Part shown: positions 1 to 8,471 of the stretch, in pieces | Layout: every line of letters begins with the position of its first letter | How positions within the stretch are numbered: the stretch's first letter is position 1 | Source: an uncultured Bacteroidia bacterium | Lineage (GTDB): Bacteria; Bacteroidota; Bacteroidia; Bacteroidales; UBA932 | Length of the DNA stretch: 64,000 nucleotides | NCBI GenBank assembly: GCA_902798975.1 | Contig: CADBYT010000005.1 | Coordinates: 175,012-239,011 of the forward strand | Direction of reading: 5' to 3' | Program-made: the position numbers and the translations under genes | Notes under the pieces: model-generated | What the model saw: only the letters and a program-made list of their open reading frames with translations | What the model was told of the DNA's origin: nothing | The model's database searches: none

Positions 1-1170
1 TTCTGCGATCCGCAGTACGGCACCCTCGTGGATTACAAAAGCCTGATGGCATCTTTCGCCGACCCGGTGGTCATGCTTTTCCTCGGCGGCTTCGTGCTCG
101 CCATCGTAGCTGAGAAATATGGCCTGGACGTCACCATGGCGCGCGCCCTGCTGTCCCTCTTCGGCACCAAGCCCAAGATGGTCCTGCTGGGCTTCCTGCT
201 CGTGATTGCCGTTTTCTCGATGTTCATGTCCAATACGGCCACGGCGGCCATGATGCTGGCCTTCCTGGTTCCGGTGCTTGCGAAGCTTCCGTCCGACGAC
301 AAGGGTAAGATCGGTCTTGCCCTGGCCATCCCGGTCGCCGCGAACATCGGTGGCATCGGTACGCCGATCGGCACCCCGCCGAACGCCACTGCCGTGAAAT
401 TCCTGTCCGAGGCCGGCTATGACGTGACCTTCGGCGAGTGGTCCATCCGCATGATTCCGTACGTGCTGATCATGATCTTCGTCGCCTGGGCCGTCCTGCA
501 GATACTTTTCCCCTTCAAGTCCGCGGAGATCAAACTCGCCATTCCGGAGAATACCCACAAGAAGGACTGGCGGACCACCGTGGTGTGGGTCACCTTCCTC
601 GGCACCATCCTTCTCTGGGCCACAGAGCAGTGGACCAAGATCAACTCCAACGTCGTGGCCCTCATTCCGCTCGGCGTCCTGACCGCTACCGGCATCTTCG
701 GCAAGGAAGACATCAAGGAAATCAACTGGAGCGTGCTCTGGTTGGTGGCGGGAGGTTTCGCCCTCGGCACCTGCCTGCAGGGTACGGGCCTGGCCAAGGT
801 CCTCATCAACGCCATTCCGTTCAACACGATGTCCGTGGTGCTGGTGACGATCATCGCCGGCCTGGTGTGCTACTTCCTCTCGAACTTCATTTCGAACAGC
901 GCCACCGCAGCGCTGCTGATCCCGATCCTGATCGTCGTGGCGGAGGGCATGAACCTGGGCGCCACCGGCTCCCGGGCCATGATTTCCTACATCGCCGTGT
1001 GCGCCTCGATCGCTATGCTCTTCCCGATTTCCACCCCGCCGAATGCCATCGCTTCTTCCACCGGTATGGTGGAGACGAAGGATATGACCAAGGTGGGTAT
1101 CATCATCGGTGCCATCGGCTTCGTGCTCGGCTATTTCTGGCTGACCAAGATCTTCCCGTTCGGCGCATAA
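1..1170 (+). CDS. DASS/SLC13-type sodium:carboxylate symporter, 5' end outside window
   Basis: The reading frame is open from base 1, so the N-terminus lies outside the window. The remaining ~390 residues are almost entirely hydrophobic helices. Two conserved family signatures are visible: MSNTATAAM followed by GTPIGTPPNA in the first half, and SNFISNSATAALLIP followed by ISTPPNAIA in the second. This inverted duplication of SNT and TPPN motifs forms the sodium and carboxylate sites in the divalent anion:sodium symporter family (CitT, VcINDY, SdcS). It probably imports a di- or tricarboxylate such as succinate across the inner membrane; the exact substrate cannot be read from sequence. The next gene is an outer-membrane porin, which could supply the outer-membrane step. 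Confidence 0.85.
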   Translation, partial: FCDPQYGTLVDYKSLMASFADPVVMLFLGGFVLAIVAEKYGLDVTMARALLSLFGTKPKMVLLGFLLVIAVFSMFMSNTATAAMMLAFLVPVLAKLPSDDKGKIGLALAIPVAANIGGIGTPIGTPPNATAVKFLSEAGYDVTFGEWSIRMIPYVLIMIFVAWAVLQILFPFKSAEIKLAIPENTHKKDWRTTVVWVTFLGTILLWATEQWTKINSNVVALIPLGVLTATGIFGKEDIKEINWSVLWLVAGGFALGTCLQGTGLAKVLINAIPFNTMSVVLVTIIAGLVCYFLSNFISNSATAALLIPILIVVAEGMNLGATGSRAMISYIAVCASIAMLFPISTPPNAIASSTGMVETKDMTKVGIIIGAIGFVLGYFWLTKIFPFGA

Positions 1171-1185
1171 TATGACATTTTCATT

Positions 1186-1214
1186 TCTGGTGGCCCCCTC
1201 GTGGGACCACCAGA
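1186..1214. terminator. hairpin between transporter and porin genes
   Basis: TCTGGTGG at 1186-1193 pairs perfectly with CCACCAGA at 1207-1214, giving an 8-bp stem with a 13-nt loop. No strong T-run follows, so it could be an attenuating or mRNA-stabilising hairpin rather than a full terminator. Confidence 0.4.
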
Positions 1215-1228
1215 TTCAATTCCAAGAT

Positions 1229-2464
1229 ATGATACGTAAATTCTTTATGACAGTTGCCTTCCTGGCCGTGACGCTGAGTGCCGCCGCCCAGGAGAGCGCC
1301 GCGCAGTTAAAGTGGTACGGATTCATCCGCAACTACGTCGTTGCCGATTCCCGCGAGAGCGTCTACGGCACGGAAGACTTTTTCTATTACCTCCCGAAGG
1401 ACGTCAAAATGTCGGAAGGCGTGGACCTGAATGCAGAGCACACGTTCGCATTCGCGGCCCTTACCTCCCGCCTGGGTCTTGACGTGACGGGCTATGAGGT
1501 GCAGGGCTGGAAGGTCGGCGCCAAACTCGAGGCTGACTTCTACGCAGGTGTGTCCGGCGTGACCGGCACCGCGCAGCTGCGTCTTCGCCAGGCCTACATG
1601 ACCCTGTCGAAGGGTAGCTTCAGCGCCAAGATCGGCCAGGCCTGGCATCCGATGGCCGCCGATATGCCGCACGTGTTCGCGCTCAACACGGGCGCTCCTT
1701 TCGGCCCCTTCAGCCGTACCCCGGAAATCGTTCTGGACGGCAAGCTCTCCGACTCCTTCACCCTGACCGCTGCCGTGCTCTGGCAGATGCAGTACACCTC
1801 CGCCGGGCCCGAGGGCGCTTCCGCCAATTACATCAAGTACGGCGGCATCCCGGAGCTTTACCTGGGCCTGAGCTACAAGGCGAACGGCTTTACCGCCCGC
1901 GTCGGTGTGGACATGCTTTCCATCCGTCCGCGCCACCTGGACGCCACCGGCAAGAAGAAGGTTTCCGACCGCATCACGACCTTCAGCCCGTTCATCTACC
2001 TCGAGTACACGAAGGGTCTCTTCTCCGTCAAGGCCAAGAGCATCTTCGCCCAGGCGGGCGAGCACTTGAGCCTGAACGGCGGCTACGGCGTCAGCGCCAT
2101 CAATGCTGACGGCAGCTGGGAGTACACCCCGACCCGCAACTCCTCCAGCTGGCTAAGCCTGAGCTACGGCAAGAAGCTGCAGGGTGTCCTCTTCGGCGGT
2201 TACGTGTACAACATCGGTACCTGGAAACCCCTGGTCGGTGACCTGTACTTCAGTAAGAACAGCTTCTCCAACATGCGTCAGATGTTCCGCGTGGCGCCTG
2301 AGCTCATCTACAACCTGGGCAAGGTGGCCTTCGGTCTCGAGTATGAACTCACCGGTGTCGAGTACGGCACCTTCGGTGCTCTGGACGTCTACGGCTACGC
2401 TTCGCAAAACATCCACTGGGTAATGAACCATCGCGTCCAGCTGATGTTCAAATATACCTTCTAG
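1229..2464 (+). CDS. outer-membrane beta-barrel porin-like protein
   Basis: The start at 1229 gives a clear signal peptide (MIRKFFMTVAFLAVTLSAAAQ) with cleavage expected after the AAAQ stretch; an upstream in-frame ATG at 1172 would place non-signal residues and the 1186-1214 hairpin in front of it. The mature protein of ~390 residues is built of alternating hydrophobic and polar residues typical of beta strands, contains no cysteine-rich or enzymatic motif, and ends in a phenylalanine (KYTF), the usual C-terminal signature of BAM-inserted barrels. It resembles the porin/DcaP-like proteins of Bacteroidetes. Its position directly after a carboxylate transporter suggests uptake of small anionic solutes, which is inference. 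Confidence 0.7.
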   Translation: MIRKFFMTVAFLAVTLSAAAQESAAQLKWYGFIRNYVVADSRESVYGTEDFFYYLPKDVKMSEGVDLNAEHTFAFAALTSRLGLDVTGYEVQGWKVGAKLEADFYAGVSGVTGTAQLRLRQAYMTLSKGSFSAKIGQAWHPMAADMPHVFALNTGAPFGPFSRTPEIVLDGKLSDSFTLTAAVLWQMQYTSAGPEGASANYIKYGGIPELYLGLSYKANGFTARVGVDMLSIRPRHLDATGKKKVSDRITTFSPFIYLEYTKGLFSVKAKSIFAQAGEHLSLNGGYGVSAINADGSWEYTPTRNSSSWLSLSYGKKLQGVLFGGYVYNIGTWKPLVGDLYFSKNSFSNMRQMFRVAPELIYNLGKVAFGLEYELTGVEYGTFGALDVYGYASQNIHWVMNHRVQLMFKYTF

Positions 2465-2476
2465 ACACTTTCCTGC

Positions 2477-3502
2477 ATGGCACTCCTGTTGTTCTTCCTG
2501 CTGGGCGCAATGGCCATCTCGTTCCTCTGCTCGATCCTGGAGGCAACGCTGATGTCCACCCCGATCTCCTACATCACGATGCGGGAGGAGGAGGGCTACA
2601 AGCCCGCCGTCCGGTTCAAGGAATACAAGCAGGATCCTTCCCGGCCGATCGCCGCTATCCTTTCGCTGAATACCATCGCGAATACGATCGGCGCGGCCGG
2701 GGTGGGCCATCAGGCCACCCTGGTCTTCGGCTCCGGCTGGTTCGGCCTGGTCAGCGCCGTGATGACCATCCTCATTCTCGTTTTCTCGGAGATTATTCCC
2801 AAGACGATAGGCACCACGCGCTGGAAATCCCTGATGGGCTTCACCACCGCGATGATCGGCGCGCTGATTTTCATCATGTATCCGCTGGTGCGCCTGATCG
2901 AATTGCTGACCTCGCTCATCACCCCCAAGGATGCGCCGGAGACGGCCATCTCCCGCGACGAGGTAAGCGCGATGGCCAACGTGGCGGAGGAGGAAGGCGA
3001 CCTCGAAGAGGACGAGAACACCATTATCCAGAACCTCATCAGCATGGATGAAGTCAAGGCCTTCGACGTGATGACGCCGCGCGTTGTCTGCGAGATTGCT
3101 CCCGAGTCCATGACGCTGAAGGCGTTCTACAAGAACAAGCGCTACCGCCACCACAGCCGCATCCCGGTGTATGCCGACAACGACGAGTACATCACCGGCT
3201 ACATTCTCCGGGTGGAAGCGCTCCAGCTGATGGCGGAGGACAAGTTTGACCTCACGCTCGGCGAGATTCGCCGCGAGGTGGCGACCTTCGACGAGGACAC
3301 CTCCCTCGACCAGATCTGGGACGAGATGCTCAGCAAGGATGAGCAGATCGCCATCATTATCAATGAATATGGCAGCTTCCAGGGTATCTTGACGCTGGAA
3401 GACATCATCGAGACCCTGCTCGGCAGTGAAATCGTGGACGAGAACGACACTGTTCGCGACATGCAGCAGCTGGCCCGCGACAAATGGAAAAAGCGCAAGT
3501 AA
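2477..3502 (+). CDS. CNNM transmembrane and CBS-pair protein (CorC/HlyC family)
   Basis: The N-terminal ~150 residues form a CNNM/DUF21 membrane domain with about four helices, including the family segment NTIANTIGAAGVG and the FSEIIPKTIG motif. A CBS pair follows (residues ~190-325), with FDVMTPR opening the first CBS and NEYGSFQGILTLEDIIE in the second. Bacterial CNNM proteins act in magnesium or sodium efflux and in ion homeostasis. The C-terminal CorC_HlyC domain found in longer members is absent: the protein stops at residue 341, just after the second CBS. The last codons overlap the start of the next gene by 19 bases, so the two are probably translationally coupled. Confidence 0.85.
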   Translation: MALLLFFLLGAMAISFLCSILEATLMSTPISYITMREEEGYKPAVRFKEYKQDPSRPIAAILSLNTIANTIGAAGVGHQATLVFGSGWFGLVSAVMTILILVFSEIIPKTIGTTRWKSLMGFTTAMIGALIFIMYPLVRLIELLTSLITPKDAPETAISRDEVSAMANVAEEEGDLEEDENTIIQNLISMDEVKAFDVMTPRVVCEIAPESMTLKAFYKNKRYRHHSRIPVYADNDEYITGYILRVEALQLMAEDKFDLTLGEIRREVATFDEDTSLDQIWDEMLSKDEQIAIIINEYGSFQGILTLEDIIETLLGSEIVDENDTVRDMQQLARDKWKKRK

Positions 3503-4389
3503 AAGGCCACCTGGCTGCGGCCGGGGCCTACGCGATCTTCGGATTCAACATCATTTTCAATAAGGATATCGCCAATTCGGATGCGGTGTCCCCGCTGGTG
3601 TTGTTTTCCCTGCGTGCTGTCGGCGCCGCCGTGTTGTTCTGGGGCGCGTCACTCTTCCTGCCGCGGGAGAAGGTGCCCGGCCGGGATCTCTGGCGCATGG
3701 TGCTGGCGGGTTTCCTGGGGCTTTTCATTCCGCAGATGAGTTTCCTGTTCGCTATCGGTATGGCGACACCGCTGGACTGTGCGGTGCTGGGCTCGCTGAC
3801 GCCGATTTACACGATGTGCTTCGCCTTCCTTTTCCTCGGTGAGCCGATCACCTTCAAGAAGGCGGGTGGCGTGGCCATGAGTCTCGGTGGCGCGCTGCTG
3901 CTGATTTACAATTCCACGCATGCCGCCGGTGCGGTGGAGCGGACGCAGCCGCTCGGGGTGCTCCTGCTGCTGGTGAACGGCCTGAGTTTCGCGGGCTATC
4001 TGGGCGCTTTCCGGCCGCTGATTTCTCGCTACAGCGTCGTGACACTGATGAAGTGGATGTTCCTCTTCTCACTGCTGCTCTCGCTCCCGTTCGCGTGGGA
4101 GGGGCTGCTGCACACCGACTATGCATCCCTCACGCCGACGCTGCGCTGGGAGGTCGGTTATGTCATCGTTTTTGCCACCTTCGTGGCGTATTTCCTGATT
4201 CCGATCGGGCAGAAATACCTTCGGCCGACGCTGGTCAGCATGTATTCCTATCTGCAGCCCATCATCGCTTCGGCGATCAGCATCGCCGTCGGCATGGATC
4301 TGCTGACCTGGCAGAAGGCCCTCGCCATCATCCTGGTCTTCGGCGGCGTCTTCCTTGTCAGCCGCTCGCGGGCCGCCGGAACTCAATGA
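3484..4389 (+). CDS. EamA-family drug/metabolite transporter
   Basis: The 301-residue protein has about ten transmembrane helices arranged as two EamA halves. It begins with the family-typical AAAGAYAIFGFNIIFNKD and includes LGSLTPIYTMCFAFLFLGEP in the first half and SMYSYLQPIIASAISIAVG in the second. EamA proteins export or exchange small metabolites such as amino acids or nucleotide sugars across the inner membrane; the substrate cannot be assigned here. Its start lies inside the 3' end of the CNNM/CBS gene, and it is the last gene of this plus-strand group before the RAYT-containing stretch. Confidence 0.85.
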   Translation: MEKAQVKGHLAAAGAYAIFGFNIIFNKDIANSDAVSPLVLFSLRAVGAAVLFWGASLFLPREKVPGRDLWRMVLAGFLGLFIPQMSFLFAIGMATPLDCAVLGSLTPIYTMCFAFLFLGEPITFKKAGGVAMSLGGALLLIYNSTHAAGAVERTQPLGVLLLLVNGLSFAGYLGAFRPLISRYSVVTLMKWMFLFSLLLSLPFAWEGLLHTDYASLTPTLRWEVGYVIVFATFVAYFLIPIGQKYLRPTLVSMYSYLQPIIASAISIAVGMDLLTWQKALAIILVFGGVFLVSRSRAAGTQ

Positions 4390-4445
4390 CCGTGGGGCGT
4401 TCCCCCCGGACCCCCTGAGTCACTTCGTTCCGGAGAGGTTTGCCG

Positions 4446-4486
4446 GAAAACCAATTTCCGCTCCGCCCTCCACGACGCCTGCGCGC
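4446..4486. repeat. 41-nt dispersed intergenic repeat, copy 1
   Basis: GAAAACCAATTTCCGCTCCG and the following 21 bases reappear at 8259-8299 with three changes in the second half. Both copies lie in intergenic DNA on either side of the RAYT-relA segment. Confidence 0.7.
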
Positions 4487-4492
4487 AGCAAG

Positions 4493-4580
4493 TGCTCCTT
4501 GTGTCCTGTTTTTGAGGACACAAGGAGCAAAAATGCCGGGAAAATGCGCTTTGTGTCCCAAATACCGGGACACAAGGCGC
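4493..4580. repeat. two tandem REP-like hairpins next to the RAYT gene
   Basis: Hairpin 1 pairs TGCTCCTTGTGTCC (4493-4506) with GGACACAAGGAGCA (4516-4529), a perfect 14-bp stem. Hairpin 2 pairs GCGCTTTGTGTCCC (4546-4559) with GGGACACAAGGCGC (4567-4580), 14 pairs with one G-T. Both share the core TTGTGTCC/GGACACAA but differ in the outer stem and loop. The pair ends 4 bp from the stop codon of the RAYT transposase gene. Paired REP hairpins (BIMEs) beside a RAYT are the classical substrate arrangement of that family, so these are probably its cognate elements. Confidence 0.65.
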
Positions 4581-4583
4581 GTT

Positions 4584-5450
4584 TCAGAACCCTTCGAGCA
4601 TCCTGGCGGCATCCGAAAGAGGAATCCCGGTCACTCGGGCGATTTGATTGATATCCGCGCTGAAGCGGCGTCGGATTTGGGAAACGAGCACCGACTGCTG
4701 TTCTTCATTCAGATTTGCTACGCTTTGCTGATGAAACAGCGTTTGGCAAAGATCCTGGACCGCTGCGAGTATCACTTGATCCCGGAAGGAAGGGATCCCT
4801 TCCTCCTTGAGTGCCAGGCGCCGCTTGGCCTTGGAGGAATTCACTAGGAAATAGTTCATCCGCTTCGGTGTTCTGAACAAGTTCTCGACGAATTTCACAC
4901 AGACATAGGAACTGGGCAGCACATACCCTTCCTCCCCGACGATCCAATCGGAGGGAAGATCGAGCTTGCTGTGCAGCATCCGGATTTGTGCCCGTTTTGA
5001 ATAGGATCCGAGCGGCTGGCCCGTACGCGGCGTGGATTGGAAAAATGTGCTCCCGGTTCCCCAGCGGTATTCCGCAGGATTCATACAAATGTTTGCCGCA
5101 ACGCAGTTCATCTGAACATAGGCAATAGCCCGCTCCAGCGACTCGTCGCCTAACGTAAGCCGCTGGATATCAATGTCGTTGTTTCGGAGCAGCTCGGCGG
5201 TCTGATACTTCTTGCTCAGATAGTGAGAGTAAAGCCGCTTATACTCCGTGATAAACGTCCGGGCCTGTTCCTCGGTGCATTCGAGGACAAAATGGACGTG
5301 ATTGGACATCAGGATGAAAGACAGGATGTTGACCCCGACCAGAAACGCGACTGTGGCCGCATAATTCATCCCCGTTTTGAAATCTTCATCATCCCGAAAC
5401 CAGAGACGGTCTTCGAGATGATCCGTGGTAATCAAGTAAAAAAACATCAC
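4584..5450 (-). CDS. REP-associated tyrosine transposase (RAYT, Y1/HUH family)
   Basis: The 288-residue protein has the Y1-transposase core in its first ~150 residues: an early strand (MFFYLITTDHLEDRLWF), the HUH metal motif in SFILMSNHVHFVLE and a candidate catalytic tyrosine in ERAIAYVQMNC. This is the IS200/IS605-related fold of REP-associated transposases, which nick single-stranded DNA at REP hairpins. The C-terminal ~130 residues include a helix-turn-helix-like end (INQIARVTGIPLSDAARMLEG), as in many Bacteroidetes RAYTs. The gene is AT-richer than its neighbours, stands alone between plus-strand genes, lacks IS terminal repeats, and has two matching hairpins at its 3' end. Confidence 0.8.
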   Translation of the reverse strand: MMFFYLITTDHLEDRLWFRDDEDFKTGMNYAATVAFLVGVNILSFILMSNHVHFVLECTEEQARTFITEYKRLYSHYLSKKYQTAELLRNNDIDIQRLTLGDESLERAIAYVQMNCVAANICMNPAEYRWGTGSTFFQSTPRTGQPLGSYSKRAQIRMLHSKLDLPSDWIVGEEGYVLPSSYVCVKFVENLFRTPKRMNYFLVNSSKAKRRLALKEEGIPSFRDQVILAAVQDLCQTLFHQQSVANLNEEQQSVLVSQIRRRFSADINQIARVTGIPLSDAARMLEGF

Positions 5451-5526
5451 ACATCATTCTTTAAAACCGGGTTCACTCCTGCTTGAAACCACAATTCAAA
5501 TATACGATAAAATCCAAAAGAATTCT

Positions 5527-5534
5527 TAAATTTG
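5527..5534 (+). promoter_or_regulatory. possible relA -7 box
   Basis: TAAATTTG matches the Bacteroidetes -7 consensus TAnnTTTG and lies 20 bp before the relA start at 5555. No clear TTG is found 19-21 bp upstream, so the call is weak. Confidence 0.4.
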
Positions 5535-5554
5535 TTCAGTTTGTCGGAAGGATT

Positions 5555-7651
5555 ATGGAAGGACTGGTTGAACAAGCCCGCGCGGTGGCGCTGGAGGCGC
5601 TGAAGGACGAAACCCGCTTCGACGGGACCCCGTTCATCAGCCATCCGGACAACGTCGCGCATATCGTGGAGGACGAAATCGGCCTCCCGGACACCTGCGT
5701 TGCCGCCGTGTACCTGCACGAGGCCACGCGGGCCCATAAGGATGTGGATATCAGCGGGTTCCCGCAGGATGTCCGGACCCTCGTGGACGGGCTCAACAAG
5801 ATCTCGACCATCAAGCCCAAGGACACACGCCTGGAGGCGGAGAATTACAAGCGCCTCATCGTCCAGTACTCGACCGATCCCCGCGTGACCGTGCTCAAGA
5901 TCGCCGACCGGCTGGAGGTGATGCGCGGCCTGCAGATGTTCCCGAAGACCTCCCGTGACCAGAAGCTGCTGGAGACACTGATGCTCTACATGCCGCTGGC
6001 GCACCAGCTTGGCCTCTACAACATCAACAACGAGCTGGGCAACATCTGGTTCCGCTATGCCGATCCCGAGCAGTACCGGGCCATTACCAACAAACTGAAA
6101 GCCACGGAGAAGGATCGCGAGCAGATCACGGCCGAGTTCATTGAGCCGCTGAAACGCAAGCTCTCCGACGCGGGCATCGTCTACAAACTGAAGATCCGGA
6201 CCAAGAGCGCCTACTCCATCTACCGCAAGATGCAGGTGCAGAAAGTGCCTTTCGAGGGTGTCTACGATGTCTTTGCCATCCGCTTCATCATCGACTGCGA
6301 GGACGACCCCAAGGTGGAGAAGGATCTCTGCTGGAAGGTGTTCTCCTACGTGACCGAGGAATATGAATCGGACACGAAGCGCCTGCGCGACTGGCTCACC
6401 ACGCCGCGCCCGAACGGCTACGAGTCCCTGCATATCACCGTCAAAAACAAGCAGGGCCAGGCCCTCGAGGTGCAGATCCGCACCAGACGCATGGATATCG
6501 AGGCTGAGAGCGGAAATGCCGCGCACTGGGCCTACAAGGGTATTCGCCACGAGGCGTCCATGGACCGCTGGCTGCAGTCGGTACGCGACGCGCTGGAGCA
6601 TCCGTTCGAGGCCACGCCCGAAGAGATGCCGGCTCCGCCGGACAAAGAGATTTTCGTCTTCACGCCTACCGGCGAATTGCGCATCCTGCCCACCGGCGCG
6701 TCCGTGCTGGACTTCGCCTTCAATATCCACTCCGGGCTGGGCTGCCGCTGCACCGGCGGCCGGGTGAACGGCAAGGCAGTCCCCATCCGCGAGAAGCTCA
6801 AGACGGGCGACGTGGTGGAAATCATGACGCGCAAGGACCAGCGTCCGAACCGCGACTGGCTGGGCTGGGTGGTCTCTTCCAAGGCCCGCACCAAGATCAA
6901 GCAGGAACTCGATGCCGACGAGCGCAAGGCCGCGGCGGACGGGCGCGAGCTGCTGGAACGGCGCCTGCGCAACTGGAAACTCGAATTCCCGGACGACTGG
7001 ATGATGGAATTCATCAAGGTCCGCAAATATCCATCCGTCCTCCCGTTCATGGCGGCCCTCGCCCGCGAGGAGGTGGATGTCAACGACATCAAGGCCTTCA
7101 TCCAGCGCAAGCTTGCCGCCCAGCAGGAACGGCCTGCCGCGCAGGCACCCGAAGAGGTGGAAGCCGCTTCCCCGAAGGGCTACAGCGGCACGGCAGACGA
7201 CATTCTCGTCCTGAACGCGAAAAATGTCAAGGGCCTGGAATACAAGATGTCCAAGTGCTGCAATCCGGTCTTCGGCGACGATGTGTTCGGCTTCGTGACG
7301 CGCACGGAAGGCATCAAGATCCACCGCATGTCCTGCCCCAACGCAGCCCGCCTTATCGAACGCTACCCGTACCGCATCCAGAAAGTCATCTGGCAGGACA
7401 ACTCCGGCCAGGGCGACTTCCAGTGCACCCTCTCCGTTACGGCCGACCTCGACCATCCGGTGCTGAGCGCCATCATGGACATCATCGGACAATTCCGGGT
7501 GTCCATGCGCGCCTTCAACGTCCGGGAGAACCTGCGCGCCGGCACCTATGAAATCACCATCCGCCTGCTGGTGCCGTCCAGCGCCGAGCTGGACAAGGTC
7601 CTCTCGCAGGTCGGCGCCCTCAAGCAGGTCATCAAAATCCGCAGAATCTAA
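5555..7651 (+). CDS. relA: RelA/SpoT-family (p)ppGpp synthetase with degenerate hydrolase domain
   Basis: From ATG 5555 the protein has 698 residues and the usual order: HD domain (1-~150), synthetase (~200-340), TGS (~365-430), a Cys-containing conserved middle segment (KMSKCCNPVFGDD and IHRMSCPNAARL) and a C-terminal ACT domain. The synthetase keeps RPNGYESLHITV and EVQIRT with AAHWAYKG. The hydrolase site does not: the canonical LHDvvEDT reads LHEATRAH (His55-Glu56, acidic pair lost), although SHP with His30 remains. This predicts a synthesis-only, RelA-type stringent-response enzyme. A longer in-frame start at 5483 would overlap the putative -7 box and adds no conserved residues. Confidence 0.9.
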   Translation: MEGLVEQARAVALEALKDETRFDGTPFISHPDNVAHIVEDEIGLPDTCVAAVYLHEATRAHKDVDISGFPQDVRTLVDGLNKISTIKPKDTRLEAENYKRLIVQYSTDPRVTVLKIADRLEVMRGLQMFPKTSRDQKLLETLMLYMPLAHQLGLYNINNELGNIWFRYADPEQYRAITNKLKATEKDREQITAEFIEPLKRKLSDAGIVYKLKIRTKSAYSIYRKMQVQKVPFEGVYDVFAIRFIIDCEDDPKVEKDLCWKVFSYVTEEYESDTKRLRDWLTTPRPNGYESLHITVKNKQGQALEVQIRTRRMDIEAESGNAAHWAYKGIRHEASMDRWLQSVRDALEHPFEATPEEMPAPPDKEIFVFTPTGELRILPTGASVLDFAFNIHSGLGCRCTGGRVNGKAVPIREKLKTGDVVEIMTRKDQRPNRDWLGWVVSSKARTKIKQELDADERKAAADGRELLERRLRNWKLEFPDDWMMEFIKVRKYPSVLPFMAALAREEVDVNDIKAFIQRKLAAQQERPAAQAPEEVEAASPKGYSGTADDILVLNAKNVKGLEYKMSKCCNPVFGDDVFGFVTRTEGIKIHRMSCPNAARLIERYPYRIQKVIWQDNSGQGDFQCTLSVTADLDHPVLSAIMDIIGQFRVSMRAFNVRENLRAGTYEITIRLLVPSSAELDKVLSQVGALKQVIKIRRI

Positions 7652-7653
7652 GC

Positions 7654-8208
7654 ATGCAGGCAGAAGATACCAGGGACCTCGACCGTTTCGAGCAGCTGCT
7701 CGAAGAAGGCATGGTCAAGATCTGCAGCGGCGCGGGCCTGCTGCCCGCCGAACTGGTCCGCTGCCCTGACGTCGACGGCGTCTGGGATGTCTATATCAAG
7801 GATTACATCGCCGATGCGGTGGTCAATTTCAACGAATACCCCGAAGCCGCCCTCGCCTGGGCAGGGTTCCTTGGCCTCGGCGTCGCCTGGGCCTGGGATG
7901 CCGACTGGCAGCGTTACAAGGACCAGCCCTACCGCAAATGGTACGGTGCTCGCGGCTGGGACGACATGGACGAGCACATCCTGCGCGACGTCCTCGGCCT
8001 GCCGCTCGACGGTCCGGAGGCGAAAAAGATTTCCGACACCCTGCAGAGCTGCGCCCTCGCGGTGCTCGGGCTGCTGCAGCACGAAGGTGTCGAGACGCAG
8101 ACCGCCCGCGGCTTCTACCTGCTCGCCCGCGCCTACACGGTGCTCTACCGCACCGGCGCCGCCATCGAACTCCACCGCCTGGGGTACAAGAAAGTCCTGA
8201 TCGGCTAG
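7654..8208 (+). CDS. conserved hypothetical protein downstream of relA
   Basis: This 184-residue soluble protein begins 2 bp after the relA stop and is probably co-transcribed with it. It is rich in Trp and Tyr (AWAWDADWQRYKDQPYRKWYG) and predicted mostly helical, without signal peptide or membrane segment. It has no catalytic motif that I recognise. The invariant-looking blocks are VWDVYIKDYIADAVVNFNEYP and WDDMDEHILRDVLGL. A role linked to the stringent response is suggested only by position. Confidence 0.7.
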   Translation: MQAEDTRDLDRFEQLLEEGMVKICSGAGLLPAELVRCPDVDGVWDVYIKDYIADAVVNFNEYPEAALAWAGFLGLGVAWAWDADWQRYKDQPYRKWYGARGWDDMDEHILRDVLGLPLDGPEAKKISDTLQSCALAVLGLLQHEGVETQTARGFYLLARAYTVLYRTGAAIELHRLGYKKVLIG

Positions 8209-8258
8209 GCCGCTCTTTCCCTGCGGGCGGCCGGAAATTATTTTTCGTGCGGTAGCCC

Positions 8259-8299
8259 GAAAACCAATTTCCGCTCCGCCCTCCACAACGCTTGCGCGC
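8259..8299. repeat. 41-nt dispersed intergenic repeat, copy 2
   Basis: Near-identical to 4446-4486 (three substitutions). It lies between the relA partner gene and the uvrB promoter region. Confidence 0.7.
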
Positions 8300-8313
8300 G
8301 AGCGGCAGGAGGC

Positions 8314-8342
8314 GGTAACGTTGCAAAAGTAACGATTAATCG
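8314..8342. repeat. half-copy of the uvrB palindrome
   Basis: This 29-nt stretch, containing GCAAAAGTAACGATTAATCG, is repeated exactly at 8431-8459, 117 bp downstream. Only the second copy is completed into a full palindrome. Between them lie G/C-tract hairpins (8363-8380, GGGCCCCCTGCCAGGGGGC). Confidence 0.8.
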
Positions 8343-8437
8343 CTCGGAGGCCGAAGGCCGACAGGGCCCCCTGCCAGGGGGCGGTGGGGGTGTGCTCCCC
8401 GAGGGAGCTGGCTGCGGTAGCAGACTGAGGGGTAACG

Positions 8438-8471
8438 TTGCAAAAGTAACGATTAATCGTTACTTTTGCAA
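8438..8471 (+). promoter_or_regulatory. uvrB promoter embedded in a 34-bp perfect palindrome
   Basis: TTGCAAAAGTAACGATT (8438-8454) is followed immediately by its exact reverse complement, AATCGTTACTTTTGCAA (8455-8471). The same bases give a consensus Bacteroidetes promoter: -33 TTG at 8438-8440, a 20-bp spacer and -7 TACTTTTG at 8461-8468. Expected transcription start is about 8473-8475, only a few bases before the uvrB ATG at 8477, so the mRNA would be nearly leaderless. The palindrome is a natural site for a dimeric repressor, although a coincidental symmetric promoter cannot be excluded. Confidence 0.75.

Noticed and set aside
1172-1228. Upstream ATG extending the porin gene
   Set aside because: It would place a hairpin-encoded, non-signal stretch before a good signal peptide that begins at 1229.
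4355-4847. Plus-strand open frames across the REP hairpins and the end of the RAYT gene
   Set aside because: They read through palindromic DNA and antisense coding sequence and resemble no protein.
8314-8459. Two identical 29-nt repeats considered as a CRISPR unit
   Set aside because: Only two copies, 117 bp apart, one of them forming a promoter palindrome, and no cas genes nearby.
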